A program made the position numbers and the translations under genes. The notes under the pieces are model-generated. The model was given only the letters and a program-made list of their open reading frames with translations. It was not told the origin of the DNA and ran no database searches. 5,905 nucleotides of DNA from the NCBI GenBank assembly GCA_018381425.1, contig JAGZRY010000105.1, positions 1 through 5,905 of the forward strand, given 5' to 3'. Position 1 is the stretch's first letter, and each line of letters opens with the position of its first letter. Shown piece by piece: positions 1-5,661 of the stretch. The stretch comes from Haemophilus parainfluenzae (GTDB lineage: Bacteria > Pseudomonadota > Gammaproteobacteria > Enterobacterales > Pasteurellaceae).

Positions 1-387
1 TTCCCTTGATCTGCCTTGCAGGTCAGTGAAAAAACCGCTGTCTTGAACGGTATCGGCTTCATACCACTTATTTTCCAGTATCATTCGTGCCAGCTTTTGA
101 CGGTGCAGGAGCTGTTTGAAACGGTCATAACAGAAGTGATAATACAGAAAAGCGACCAATGCACAAACACCAGTCGCTATCAGTATGGTTATGAAGTTGT
201 AAGCAGAAATCGTCAGCCCGTTATCTAACAAGCTGAACTGCTCCCAATCGGTACGCATGAGCTGTTTTATGTTTAGTAGCAGGATAACCGCTACAAACAA
301 AAGCAGAAGCGTACTCAATGAAAAGCGGTAGACAAGGCTCTTGTCGCTGGCTCTGATACGCTTTCCCTTATATTTCAGTAGGTTCAT
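1..387 (-). CDS. FtsK/SpoIIIE-type conjugative coupling ATPase (Tn916 Orf21-like), N-terminal part only
   Basis: Translating the minus strand from the ATG at 387 gives 129 codons open to the left edge, beginning MNLLKYKGKRIRASDKSLVY, so the C-terminus is outside the window. Two hydrophobic stretches are visible, about residues 22-40 (rich in Leu/Val/Ile) and about 58-86 (ending in LYYHFCYDRF). They fit two N-terminal membrane helices followed by a basic cytoplasmic linker. A good ribosome binding site (AAGGAG, 393-398) lies 5 nt before the start. Tn916 Orf21 and ICEBs1 ConQ have this architecture: a membrane anchor followed by a Walker-type motor that delivers the relaxase-bound strand to the transfer channel. 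The ATPase domain is not visible here, so the call rests on the N-terminus and on position directly after two DUF961 genes, as in Tn916. The gap to the upstream gene is 17 bp, so it is probably co-transcribed. Confidence 0.85.
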   Translation of the reverse strand, partial: MNLLKYKGKRIRASDKSLVYRFSLSTLLLLFVAVILLLNIKQLMRTDWEQFSLLDNGLTISAYNFITILIATGVCALVAFLYYHFCYDRFKQLLHRQKLARMILENKWYEADTVQDSGFFTDLQGRSRE

Positions 388-404
388 AGACGCTCCTTAT
401 CGGT

Positions 405-791
405 TTATTTTTTCGGCTGTCCCTGCGGATTGTTGTTCTGTGGATTTCCTGCTGGCTGGTTGCCTTTGTTCTTCAAGATAATATCGTCAGCCTTGATATA
501 CCAGTCCACGTCAGCCCCTCTAAAGTTGGCATTTGCCACCGTATCGGCTATCGGATTGATAAGCTCCACCTCGGCATTGTAAGGATAGTCCTTGACTGCC
601 ACATCAGCAGGAATAGATACTTGTATCATGCGTTCCTGCACACTGCATTTGAGGTCATAGGTTCTGCGTTTGATTTCTTCGCTTGTCGTTCCGTCCTCAT
701 TTTCCATACGCACCTCATGTCTAAGGGCAGAGAACTTCAACACGCCGAATGTCTTTTCCTTATCTAATACAATTCCATTTGCTAATCTCAT
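405..791 (-). CDS. DUF961 protein, Tn916 Orf22-like (HelP-related)
   Basis: 128 aa. The N-terminus (MRLANGIVLDKEKTFGVLKF) carries the EKTFG motif shared with the next DUF961 protein. The middle has the family pattern of a short beta-rich domain with VSIPADV, VELINPIAD and a late WYIKADDI segment. The last 20 or so residues are a low-complexity Asn/Gln/Pro/Gly tail (GNPQNNNPQGQPKK) that is probably disordered. The start is set by a strong G-run ribosome binding site (AAGGGGGG, 801-808) 9 nt upstream of the ATG. DUF961 proteins occur at the head of Tn916/ICEBs1-type transfer operons. The ICEBs1 member HelP (YdcP) acts as a helicase processivity factor helping PcrA unwind the element, and Tn916 Orf22/Orf23 belong to the same family. 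It lies 15 bp after the Orf23-like gene and 17 bp before the coupling ATPase. The family call is firm; the HelP-like role is inferred. Confidence 0.9.
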   Translation of the reverse strand: MRLANGIVLDKEKTFGVLKFSALRHEVRMENEDGTTSEEIKRRTYDLKCSVQERMIQVSIPADVAVKDYPYNAEVELINPIADTVANANFRGADVDWYIKADDIILKNKGNQPAGNPQNNNPQGQPKK

Positions 792-806
792 AATTTTATA
801 CCCCCC

Positions 807-1130
807 TTATTTACTTTCCACTGGCAACATATCATCAGCCAGCAAGATATAGTTTGTAAAGCCACGCCCACGGATATTGTAGCCCTCTGCGGTAATGCGT
901 GGGTTAATCAACTTGATTTTCTGCTCTGGCTTGAAATGCTTCTCGCCAGCTTTGGCAGGAATGGTTACGATAATATCATCAGCACGCTGTATATCTGAAT
1001 ACAAGTTATAGCTTCTTGATACGGGTGTATAGCGTCCGTTAATACGCTGTTGTTCCACCTTGCTTTCTCCTGCAAATTCCAAATTGCCGAATGTCTTTTC
1101 CATGTTCGGCACTACATATTTTAATTCCAT
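807..1130 (-). CDS. DUF961 protein, Tn916 Orf23-like (HelP-related)
   Basis: 107 aa, starting MELKYVVPNMEKTFGNLEF. It shares EKTFG near the N-terminus, a central VTIPA segment, IKLINPRI and a C-terminal YILLADDM with the neighbouring 128-aa protein, so the two are paralogues. A 16-bp identical DNA stretch (gccgaatgtcttttcc on the plus strand) encodes the shared EKTFG region in both genes. It lacks the Asn/Gln/Pro tail of its neighbour. The start is supported by GAGGT 7 nt before the ATG. The frame is open further upstream to 1230 but offers no good start codon there. Known relatives are Tn916 Orf23 and ICEBs1 YdcP/HelP, which promote helicase-driven unwinding of the element during rolling-circle replication and transfer. 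It is the first conserved transfer gene, separated from the cargo genes by a 198-bp structured spacer. Confidence 0.9.
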   Translation of the reverse strand: MELKYVVPNMEKTFGNLEFAGESKVEQQRINGRYTPVSRSYNLYSDIQRADDIIVTIPAKAGEKHFKPEQKIKLINPRITAEGYNIRGRGFTNYILLADDMLPVESK

Positions 1131-1183
1131 AGTTTTTACCTCATTTCTTTCTTTCTTTAAATTTTTGTCTAGTAATAGAGATT

Positions 1184-1204
1184 TTGGGGAGCTACACTCC
1201 CCAA
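1184..1204 (-). repeat. Perfect hairpin, 8-bp stem, 5-nt loop
   Basis: The inverted repeat TTGGGGAG / CTCCCCAA has a 5-nt loop (TGTAG on the minus strand). It is GC-rich and lies about 55 nt upstream of the Orf23-like start. On the minus strand it is followed by AAATCTC, not a T-run, so a simple terminator is unlikely. A regulatory RNA stem or a single-strand DNA hairpin is possible. Confidence 0.7.
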
Positions 1205-1215
1205 GCCCCTTGTGT

Positions 1216-1264
1216 ACTGTTTTTTCTCCTCATTCCATAAATGGATTGACGAAAAAAGAACAGT
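1216..1264 (-). repeat. Imperfect long inverted repeat
   Basis: ACTGTTTTTTC (1216-1226) is complementary to GAAAAAAGAACAGT (1251-1264) with a small bulge. The centre contains TCCATAAATGGA, itself a near-perfect hairpin, so the 49-nt segment can fold into one extended stem. It sits next to the 1184-1204 hairpin, giving two consecutive structures upstream of the transfer genes. Confidence 0.5.
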
Positions 1265-1265
1265 T

Positions 1266-1325
1266 TCAATGTTGGGTTTCCAATCTGCCATAAGAGGTAG
1301 GTGGAGCACGTGATTTATCTGACAT
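1266..1325 (-). CDS. Possible 19-aa peptide after the methyltransferase
   Basis: The minus strand encodes MSDKSRAPPTSYGRLETQH and then a stop. The ATG is preceded by GAGG with an 8-nt spacer; this site lies within the last codons of the methyltransferase (the ESEE end), so translation could be coupled. I recognise no family. It could be a leader peptide, the remnant of a longer truncated gene, or chance. The good ribosome binding site is the only support. Confidence 0.25.
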   Translation of the reverse strand: MSDKSRAPPTSYGRLETQH

Positions 1326-1328
1326 CAG

Positions 1329-2402
1329 TTATTCCTCGCTTTCCTTAACTACTTCGGCTATGCCTGCCATGATATGTTCTGCACAGGGTAAGGCAATCGC
1401 ATTTCCCAATGCACGACATCTTGAATGGTCGCTGTTTAACTGTCCAGTATTAGAAAAGGCTGTCCAATTATCCGGAAGCCCCATAAGACGCTCACATTCT
1501 ACCGGTGTCAGATAGCGGATATAGCCGTCTTTTTCTTCGCCCTCATACCAGAATGCAATGATATGAACAACACCGGCTAATAAAGTGGGAAAAGGGTCAT
1601 CTGCCCGTCCAAAAGCTCTGATGAAGGCTTCTTGGTCCCGGTTTTTTTCTGCCCCTCGGATACGTCTTTCTTCAAAGGGGGAGAGGACTGGTATTTTCCC
1701 CCTTGCTTTATCAGCAGATATTCGATTGCTTCGGGAAGCTGGCACTGTGAACGCTCCGCCAGACGCAGAAAGTAATTGCAGTTGATGGGCTTTAAGTAGT
1801 ATTTCTGCGGAACGCTGTCCTCTAAAATCTGCCACGAGAAAGATGCGTTTTCTTCGTTGTACGAGAGTGGGTTCTCCCCAATATTGGGCGTCCATGAGCC
1901 GCCAGCACACATCAGCCGTTCCCCCTCTAACCATACCGGCTCCTGCCCATTTTCCAGAAGGAGGCATTGGTACTTCGGTGTCTGTGAACGACTCCAGCAC
2001 GGCTCTAAAGTCCAGCCTGTTGTTTGAAGAAAACGCTCCTCTGACGTTTTCCCAAACAGCGATAACTGGATATTTGCCATTTGTTGCACACCTCATTTCT
2101 TTTATAATGCGGATTGCATGATGAAACAGACTGGATTTTGAACCAGTCAGTCCCTCACGTGTTCCTATTGTAGATAAATTTTGACATGGTGAACCAAAGG
2201 TAATGATATGGACGGGCGGTATTTCAGCACCATGCAGTTTCGTAATATCCCCTAAATGCTTCATGTCTGGGAAATGTTTCTTTGTAATGGAAATCGGTAC
2301 TTTTTCAATCTCACTCGCCCATAGTGGAGTAATGCCATATTTGGAAGCTGCCAACGGAAATACCCCAATCCCGTCAAACAGACTTCCTAATGTGAGAGCC
2401 AT
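1329..2402 (-). CDS. DNA (cytosine-5)-methyltransferase
   Basis: 357 aa with the C5-methyltransferase motifs in order: motif I LFDGIG near residues 8-13 (S-adenosylmethionine binding), motif IV GSPCQ with catalytic Cys73, motif VI ENV at 118-120, motif VIII QRRKR at 182-186, motif IX around 297-311 (YLTPVECERLMGLP) and motif X RALGNAIALP at 330-339. About 110 residues between motifs VIII and IX form the target-recognition region; the recognition sequence cannot be read from it. It should methylate C5 of cytosine in a specific DNA site. No restriction endonuclease is visible, so it looks like an orphan enzyme of the kind carried by phages and ICEs, probably protecting the element or altering host methylation. 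Its ATG overlaps the adhesin stop codon by one base (TAATG), with only a weak AAAGGG upstream, so translation is probably coupled. A second ORF is overprinted on residues 108-276. Confidence 0.93.
   Translation of the reverse strand: MALTLGSLFDGIGVFPLAASKYGITPLWASEIEKVPISITKKHFPDMKHLGDITKLHGAEIPPVHIITFGSPCQNLSTIGTREGLTGSKSSLFHHAIRIIKEMRCATNGKYPVIAVWENVRGAFSSNNRLDFRAVLESFTDTEVPMPPSGKWAGAGMVRGGTADVCWRLMDAQYWGEPTLVQRRKRIFLVADFRGQRSAEILLKAHQLQLLSASGGAFTVPASRSNRISADKARGKIPVLSPFEERRIRGAEKNRDQEAFIRAFGRADDPFPTLLAGVVHIIAFWYEGEEKDGYIRYLTPVECERLMGLPDNWTAFSNTGQLNSDHSRCRALGNAIALPCAEHIMAGIAEVVKESEE
1577..2080 (-). CDS. Overprinted ORF nested in the methyltransferase (+1 frame), putative phage/ICE hypothetical protein
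   Basis: A 167-codon ORF lies wholly inside the methyltransferase, shifted +1. I chose the ATG at 2080 because GAGGTG (2089-2094) stands 8 nt before it; a GTG three codons earlier overlaps that site. The protein starts MANIQLSLFGKTSEERFLQT. It contains WTPNIGENP (63-71), ILEDSVPQKYYLKP (85-98), an NCNYFLRLAER segment (100-110) and QLPEAIEYLLIKQ (114-126), then a Lys/Ser-rich C-terminus. From memory this pattern resembles a family of small phage/ICE proteins with LSLFGKTS, ILEDxxPxKYYLS, CxGILRRAxxRGKxLP. I have not verified that by search, and database members may themselves be frame shadows of methyltransferases. No function is known to me. The ribosome binding site, length and sensible composition favour a real gene; complete nesting argues for caution. 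Confidence 0.5.
   Translation of the reverse strand: MANIQLSLFGKTSEERFLQTTGWTLEPCWSRSQTPKYQCLLLENGQEPVWLEGERLMCAGGSWTPNIGENPLSYNEENASFSWQILEDSVPQKYYLKPINCNYFLRLAERSQCQLPEAIEYLLIKQGGKYQSSPPLKKDVSEGQKKTGTKKPSSELLDGQMTLFPLY
2089..2094 (-). promoter_or_regulatory. Internal ribosome binding site for the nested ORF
   Basis: GAGGTG on the minus strand, 8 nt upstream of the ATG at 2080, within methyltransferase codons 103-105 (Met-Arg-Cys). The AGG arginine codon is needed to form it. It decides the proposed start of the overprinted ORF. Confidence 0.5.
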
Positions 2403-5400
2403 TATTTACACCCTTTTCTTTTTTTCAGAATGTAAGTCCCGGCAAGACCGCCAGCAGAAGCAACTAACATCACGATAAATGCCATAAGATTAGTGCTGTC
2501 GCCCGTTTTCGGACTATCGGTTCTGGTTGGTGTATCGGGTGTCGTCGGCGTTTCTGGCTTCTCTGGTTCTTTGGGAACGTCTGGTACTTCCTTGATTGTT
2601 ACCGTCTGTCCCTCGTCCTCAATGTCCTTATGCTCCGTAACCTTTTTCGGTTCGTCTGGATTGCTTACATCATACAATTCTTCAAAGGTTACAAGCTGCC
2701 TGTCGCCAAGCTCGGAAGCGTCAAAGGTAAAGGCAATCTGTACTTCCATATTTTCACTGTCAGCAGTAAAGGTATAGTCATTTTCTACACGTTTGCCGTC
2801 AATGATAAGCTCCGCATTTTCTTCTTGTAACATTTGCCAGCCCACAAGCTGATACTTTGTGCCGACTTCCAAGCCCTCTAAAGTAACGGTATCAATAATC
2901 GTTACGTCTTTGTCGGCTTCGATTTCTTTTTTGCCGTCCTCAAAGGTAGCTGTCGTATGTATCTTGATGATACGCTCGGTAATCAACACCGTTTGCCCAT
3001 CGTCCTCAATGTCCTTATGTTCTGCCACCTTGATAGGCTCTTTTGGATTGCTTAAATCGTATAATTCTTCAAAGGTTACAAGGTTCTTGCCACCTAGAGC
3101 AGAAGCATTGAATGTGTAGGCAATCTCAACTTTCATTTCTTCATCATCAGCAACAAAGGTATAGTCGTTTTCTACACGCTTGCCGTCAATGATAAGTTCG
3201 GCATTTTCGTCCTTTAAAATCTGCCAGCCTTTTAACTGATACTTTGTCCCTTTCACAAGGCCGTCTAATTTGACCGTATCAATGATTGTTACCTCTTTGC
3301 CTGCAATGATTGACTTTTCGCCGTCTTTGCTGGTAGCTGTTGTGTGGATTGAAATTTCTTTTTCGTATTCGTCCGTCAATGTTCCTAAATCAACGGTTAC
3401 TTTGTTTCTGGAAACCACAATTTCAAACGGTGGGATAAGGGTAAAGCCTTTGTTAGAAGTACAGCTCAATTCTTCAATGATATAAGTATCATAGAGTAAT
3501 GCTCCTTTGCTGTCGTCTGGTTCAGAAGTACCAAACCATACACCGTCCTCGCTGGTCTTGCCTTTGTTAGTGTTGTGCTTGTGGGAAGCCCAGTCAGAAG
3601 AAGTAGAAAACTGCCCGTTATCGTCTGTTACGACAATATGGCTTTCGCCCGTCGTCTTGCTGGTGATCCGAAACGGAACATCAGCAAGACGCTTGTGCGT
3701 ACCTGCTCCAATCTTCACACCCTCTAAATCGCCACGTTTAATCTGATTGTAAATAGAATGGACTTCGTCGGTTAAATCCACGATTTTTCCATTCTCTGTG
3801 ATTGTAAACTCAATCATTTTTGCACCGTCCGTCAAGTAGCCCTCTGGTGCTTCGCTTTCTTCGATACGGTATTTCCCATGTGGTAGCAAATCAGCAGAAG
3901 TAGAAGCCACACCCTCAATATCCGTATGAATGGTTTTTACGACTTCATTTTTCTTGTATAATTTTCCCTCAACCAATACGGCATTGTCATTTAAGGAAAT
4001 GATTGTAAAGGCTGTATCTTTCAAAGTAGCTCCGCCTTGTGCTTTCGTATCTTTGGTTTCTAAATCACGTTTTTGGATTTTGACACCGCCACGGATAACC
4101 TTGTCCGATACGGAAAACTGATTGCTTCCAGTCAGTACCCCAAGGTCGTTATCCTCGGTAATCTGTGTCAGATACATTCCTTTTATCTGTTCCTCACTGC
4201 CGTTTGCCTGCATATATGCACCGTCTAATAAATAACCGTCTGGTGCTTTGACTTCCTCTACGGTCAATGTACCAAGTGGAAGTACGGCTTTACTGTCCTG
4301 CATATAGAAGCTGTCGCCAGCGACTTTGTAAGCGTTGGCTAAACGGGTAACGTAATGAATTGTACCGTCGCTCTCTTTTTCAGCGATTGTCTTTGTCGTC
4401 CATGTACGAGTAGGTTTGGCAGGGAGATTATCTTTGTTGTAGTAGCCAGCATAATACTTCCATGTGAACTCTGCACCCTCTAAGGTAGCGTCGCCCTGCG
4501 GATTGCTTTTCTGTGTTTCCATATCAATCTTGAAAAGCTCAATCAAAGTATCCGTTACTTTTGGCGTATCAGCTACATTCAAAGTGGTTGTTTTTCCAGC
4601 TTCTACTTGTAAGCTGTAAACAGTAGTATCTACCTTGTAGCCAGTCGGTGCGGATAATTCCTTGATATAGACTGTGCCAGCCTTGACTTCTACGGTTTCG
4701 GTATTGCCGTTGCTATCTGTCGTAAGGGTAGCAAGCTGTTCTTTGCATTCCTTATCAGAAAAGACACCATACGTCGCACCAGCGATACTGTAATTTCCGT
4801 TACCGTCTGTAATGCTGGTGTTGGTGGAACTCTTTTTCAAAGTAGCGTTTCCTACATTAAGGTTCGCCCAGAACTGTCCCAATTCCTGCCCCTCGCCAGA
4901 GTAGATATATCCGCCACATTCATAGCGTCCTCTATTCTCTTTGACAAAGGCTTTCGCTCCTGCGAATACTTCGTCCTGCGTTGCCTTTGGGATTTCATCA
5001 TAGGAAGCTCGCACGTTATCGCACTGCCAGCCAAGATGTACGCTCAATCTCTGCCAGACAACCAACTGTCTTAAAAGGTAGGCGTGATTACTGCTTAACC
5101 CACTGTGGCTGGCTGTGTATTGTTTGACATACTCAATGGATAAGGCAATGTCGGCTATCTGGTCAGCACTCATTCGTGTGCTTGCGTCAGCTCTGGTCTT
5201 ATATCCATTTTTGAAAGCTGTGTTGATGTCAATACAATAAGCGTCCTCGCCCTCAACTTTCAGATGTCCCTCGTTAAAGGTTTCTGTGATAGAGCCGTCG
5301 TTATTGACACGTTCCACGATACCAACACGCTCGTCCGACTCCGTCCAGTATTGATTGCTTTCTGCATGAACAGTAGTAGTCGGCAAGGCGGTAACGATAG

Positions 5401-5452
5401 TCGCAAAGGCTAGGAAGCCCGTACATAATCGCTTGAATATCTTTTTCATCAT
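2402..5452 (-). CDS. Sortase-anchored adhesin with thioester, Cna-B and VaFE/ester-bond domains
   Basis: 1016 aa. I start at the ATG at 5452 because AAAGGAG (5461-5467) lies 8 nt upstream; the ATG at 5470 would put that site inside the gene. Numbering from 5470: signal peptide to about residue 36 (KKIFKR, hydrophobic core, VHAES); thioester domain about 40-205, with candidate Cys79 (AYCIDIN) and Gln135 (RQLVVWQ); Cna-B/SpaA-like domains about 210-303, 305-458, 463-578 and a divergent one at 581-700, marked by IELFKID, VKIQKRD and EELxAPxGY-type motifs; two VaFE/ester-bond repeats 705-833 and 834-962; a Pro/Thr/Glu stalk; SPKTG at 986-990, a hydrophobic segment and KKRKGCK. Thioester domains can bind host surfaces covalently, and Cna-B and ester-bond domains stiffen the stalk. 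SPKTG fits the (S/P)PxTG signal of C. difficile class B sortase; I recall similar adhesins on C. difficile conjugative transposons (CD0386, CD3392 type), unverified here. The ligand is unknown. Confidence 0.92.
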   Translation of the reverse strand: MMKKIFKRLCTGFLAFATIVTALPTTTVHAESNQYWTESDERVGIVERVNNDGSITETFNEGHLKVEGEDAYCIDINTAFKNGYKTRADASTRMSADQIADIALSIEYVKQYTASHSGLSSNHAYLLRQLVVWQRLSVHLGWQCDNVRASYDEIPKATQDEVFAGAKAFVKENRGRYECGGYIYSGEGQELGQFWANLNVGNATLKKSSTNTSITDGNGNYSIAGATYGVFSDKECKEQLATLTTDSNGNTETVEVKAGTVYIKELSAPTGYKVDTTVYSLQVEAGKTTTLNVADTPKVTDTLIELFKIDMETQKSNPQGDATLEGAEFTWKYYAGYYNKDNLPAKPTRTWTTKTIAEKESDGTIHYVTRLANAYKVAGDSFYMQDSKAVLPLGTLTVEEVKAPDGYLLDGAYMQANGSEEQIKGMYLTQITEDNDLGVLTGSNQFSVSDKVIRGGVKIQKRDLETKDTKAQGGATLKDTAFTIISLNDNAVLVEGKLYKKNEVVKTIHTDIEGVASTSADLLPHGKYRIEESEAPEGYLTDGAKMIEFTITENGKIVDLTDEVHSIYNQIKRGDLEGVKIGAGTHKRLADVPFRITSKTTGESHIVVTDDNGQFSTSSDWASHKHNTNKGKTSEDGVWFGTSEPDDSKGALLYDTYIIEELSCTSNKGFTLIPPFEIVVSRNKVTVDLGTLTDEYEKEISIHTTATSKDGEKSIIAGKEVTIIDTVKLDGLVKGTKYQLKGWQILKDENAELIIDGKRVENDYTFVADDEEMKVEIAYTFNASALGGKNLVTFEELYDLSNPKEPIKVAEHKDIEDDGQTVLITERIIKIHTTATFEDGKKEIEADKDVTIIDTVTLEGLEVGTKYQLVGWQMLQEENAELIIDGKRVENDYTFTADSENMEVQIAFTFDASELGDRQLVTFEELYDVSNPDEPKKVTEHKDIEDEGQTVTIKEVPDVPKEPEKPETPTTPDTPTRTDSPKTGDSTNLMAFIVMLVASAGGLAGTYILKKRKGCK
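2585..3358 (-). repeat. Tandem duplication of a 387-bp (129-aa) VaFE-type domain
   Basis: Two consecutive copies (3358-2972 and 2971-2585) encode the same pattern: IHTTAT, VTIIDTV, GTKYQL, an identical NAELIIDGKRVENDYTF segment, LVTFEELYD, HKDIED and GQTV. DNA identity is high in places. Thr in IHTTAT and Gln in GQTV are the expected partners of the intramolecular ester bond in this family. The similarity suggests recent duplication, a common way of varying stalk length. Confidence 0.85.
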
Positions 5453-5460
5453 TCTTAATG

Positions 5461-5467
5461 CTCCTTT
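5461..5467 (-). promoter_or_regulatory. Ribosome binding site deciding the adhesin start
   Basis: AAAGGAG on the minus strand with an 8-nt spacer to the ATG at 5452 (a second ATG follows immediately). It lies downstream of the ATG at 5470, so that longer start is unlikely. Confidence 0.85.
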
Positions 5468-5486
5468 CATTTTGGGTAATAAAATA

Positions 5487-5505
5487 GCCGTCCACTCGGA
5501 ACGGC
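5487..5505 (-). terminator. Terminator-like hairpin in the adhesin leader (possible attenuator)
   Basis: On the minus strand GCCGTTC pairs with GGACGGC (7 bp including one G-T pair, loop CGAGT), followed by TATTTTATT. It lies 35 nt before the adhesin start codon and 20 nt before its ribosome binding site. The T-rich tail is imperfect, so termination may be partial. In this position it would act as an attenuator rather than the end of an upstream gene. Confidence 0.5.
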
Positions 5506-5518
5506 TGGAAATAGAAAA

Positions 5519-5540
5519 GGAACGTCATTTTAGGCGTTCC
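5519..5540 (-). promoter_or_regulatory. Upstream leader hairpin competing with the attenuator
   Basis: GGAACG (minus strand, 5540-5535) can pair with CGTTCC at 5524-5519 (10-nt loop). The same CGTTCC recurs at 5503-5498 inside the terminator-like stem, so the first segment could instead pair there and open the terminator. A five-codon ORF (MERLK) and an eight-codon ORF (MIDRLWNA) cover the first segment, though neither has a good ribosome binding site. Confidence 0.45.
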
Positions 5541-5639
5541 ATAGTCTATCAATCATTTAATTTTTTCTTGTTTCAATACTGATGTGATGTACCTTATCTT
5601 TGCAAATCTAGGGAATAGGACGTATCAAGGCTCATTCAT

Positions 5640-5661
5640 TCGTAGTAAAATCGTAGTAATT
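5640..5661. repeat. Two 11-bp direct repeats resembling Tn916 Int arm (DR2) sites
   Basis: Consecutive copies TCGTAGTAAAA and TCGTAGTAATT share the core CGTAGTAA. The Tn916 integrase N-terminal domain binds DR2 repeats with an AGTAGTAAATT-like core, located inside each end of the element. The matching core, tandem arrangement and position near the expected end support an integrase or accessory binding site. The integrase gene would be at the far, unseen end. Confidence 0.5.

Larger units (their letters stand above)
1132..1328 (-). other. Structured spacer between methyltransferase and transfer genes
   Basis: Nearly 200 bp without a substantial gene. It holds a perfect 8-bp-stem hairpin (1184-1204), a longer imperfect inverted repeat (1216-1264), two very short minus-strand ORFs (1266-1325 and 1192-1233) and a purine run (AAAGAAAGAAAGAAA-type on the minus strand) just before the Orf23-like start. 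I see no convincing promoter and no hairpin with a terminal T-run. The spacer may regulate read-through into the transfer operon or carry a DNA-processing signal, but that is inference. Confidence 0.5.

Noticed and set aside
16..228. 70-codon plus-strand ORF at the left edge
   Set aside because: It is antisense to the coupling ATPase N-terminus, which has a good ribosome binding site, membrane helices and the expected gene order.
1184..1204. The GGGGAG hairpin as a rho-independent terminator
   Set aside because: Neither strand has a T-run after the stem, so it is better described as a structural or regulatory hairpin.
1060..1293. 77-codon plus-strand ORF over the spacer and the Orf23-like start
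   Set aside because: It is antisense to the DUF961 gene and the hairpin spacer, with no recognisable domain; open mainly by chance.
2493..4121. Several plus-strand ORFs of 63-94 codons opposite the adhesin
   Set aside because: They are antisense to a long, clearly coding gene, Ser/Val/Pro-rich as expected from its complement, and lack supporting ribosome binding sites or recognisable domains.
5301..5552. 83-codon minus-strand ORF crossing the adhesin leader and signal-peptide region
   Set aside because: It starts at TTG without a ribosome binding site, overlaps the adhesin start out of frame, and its leader part is explained by the two hairpins. Treated as a shadow.
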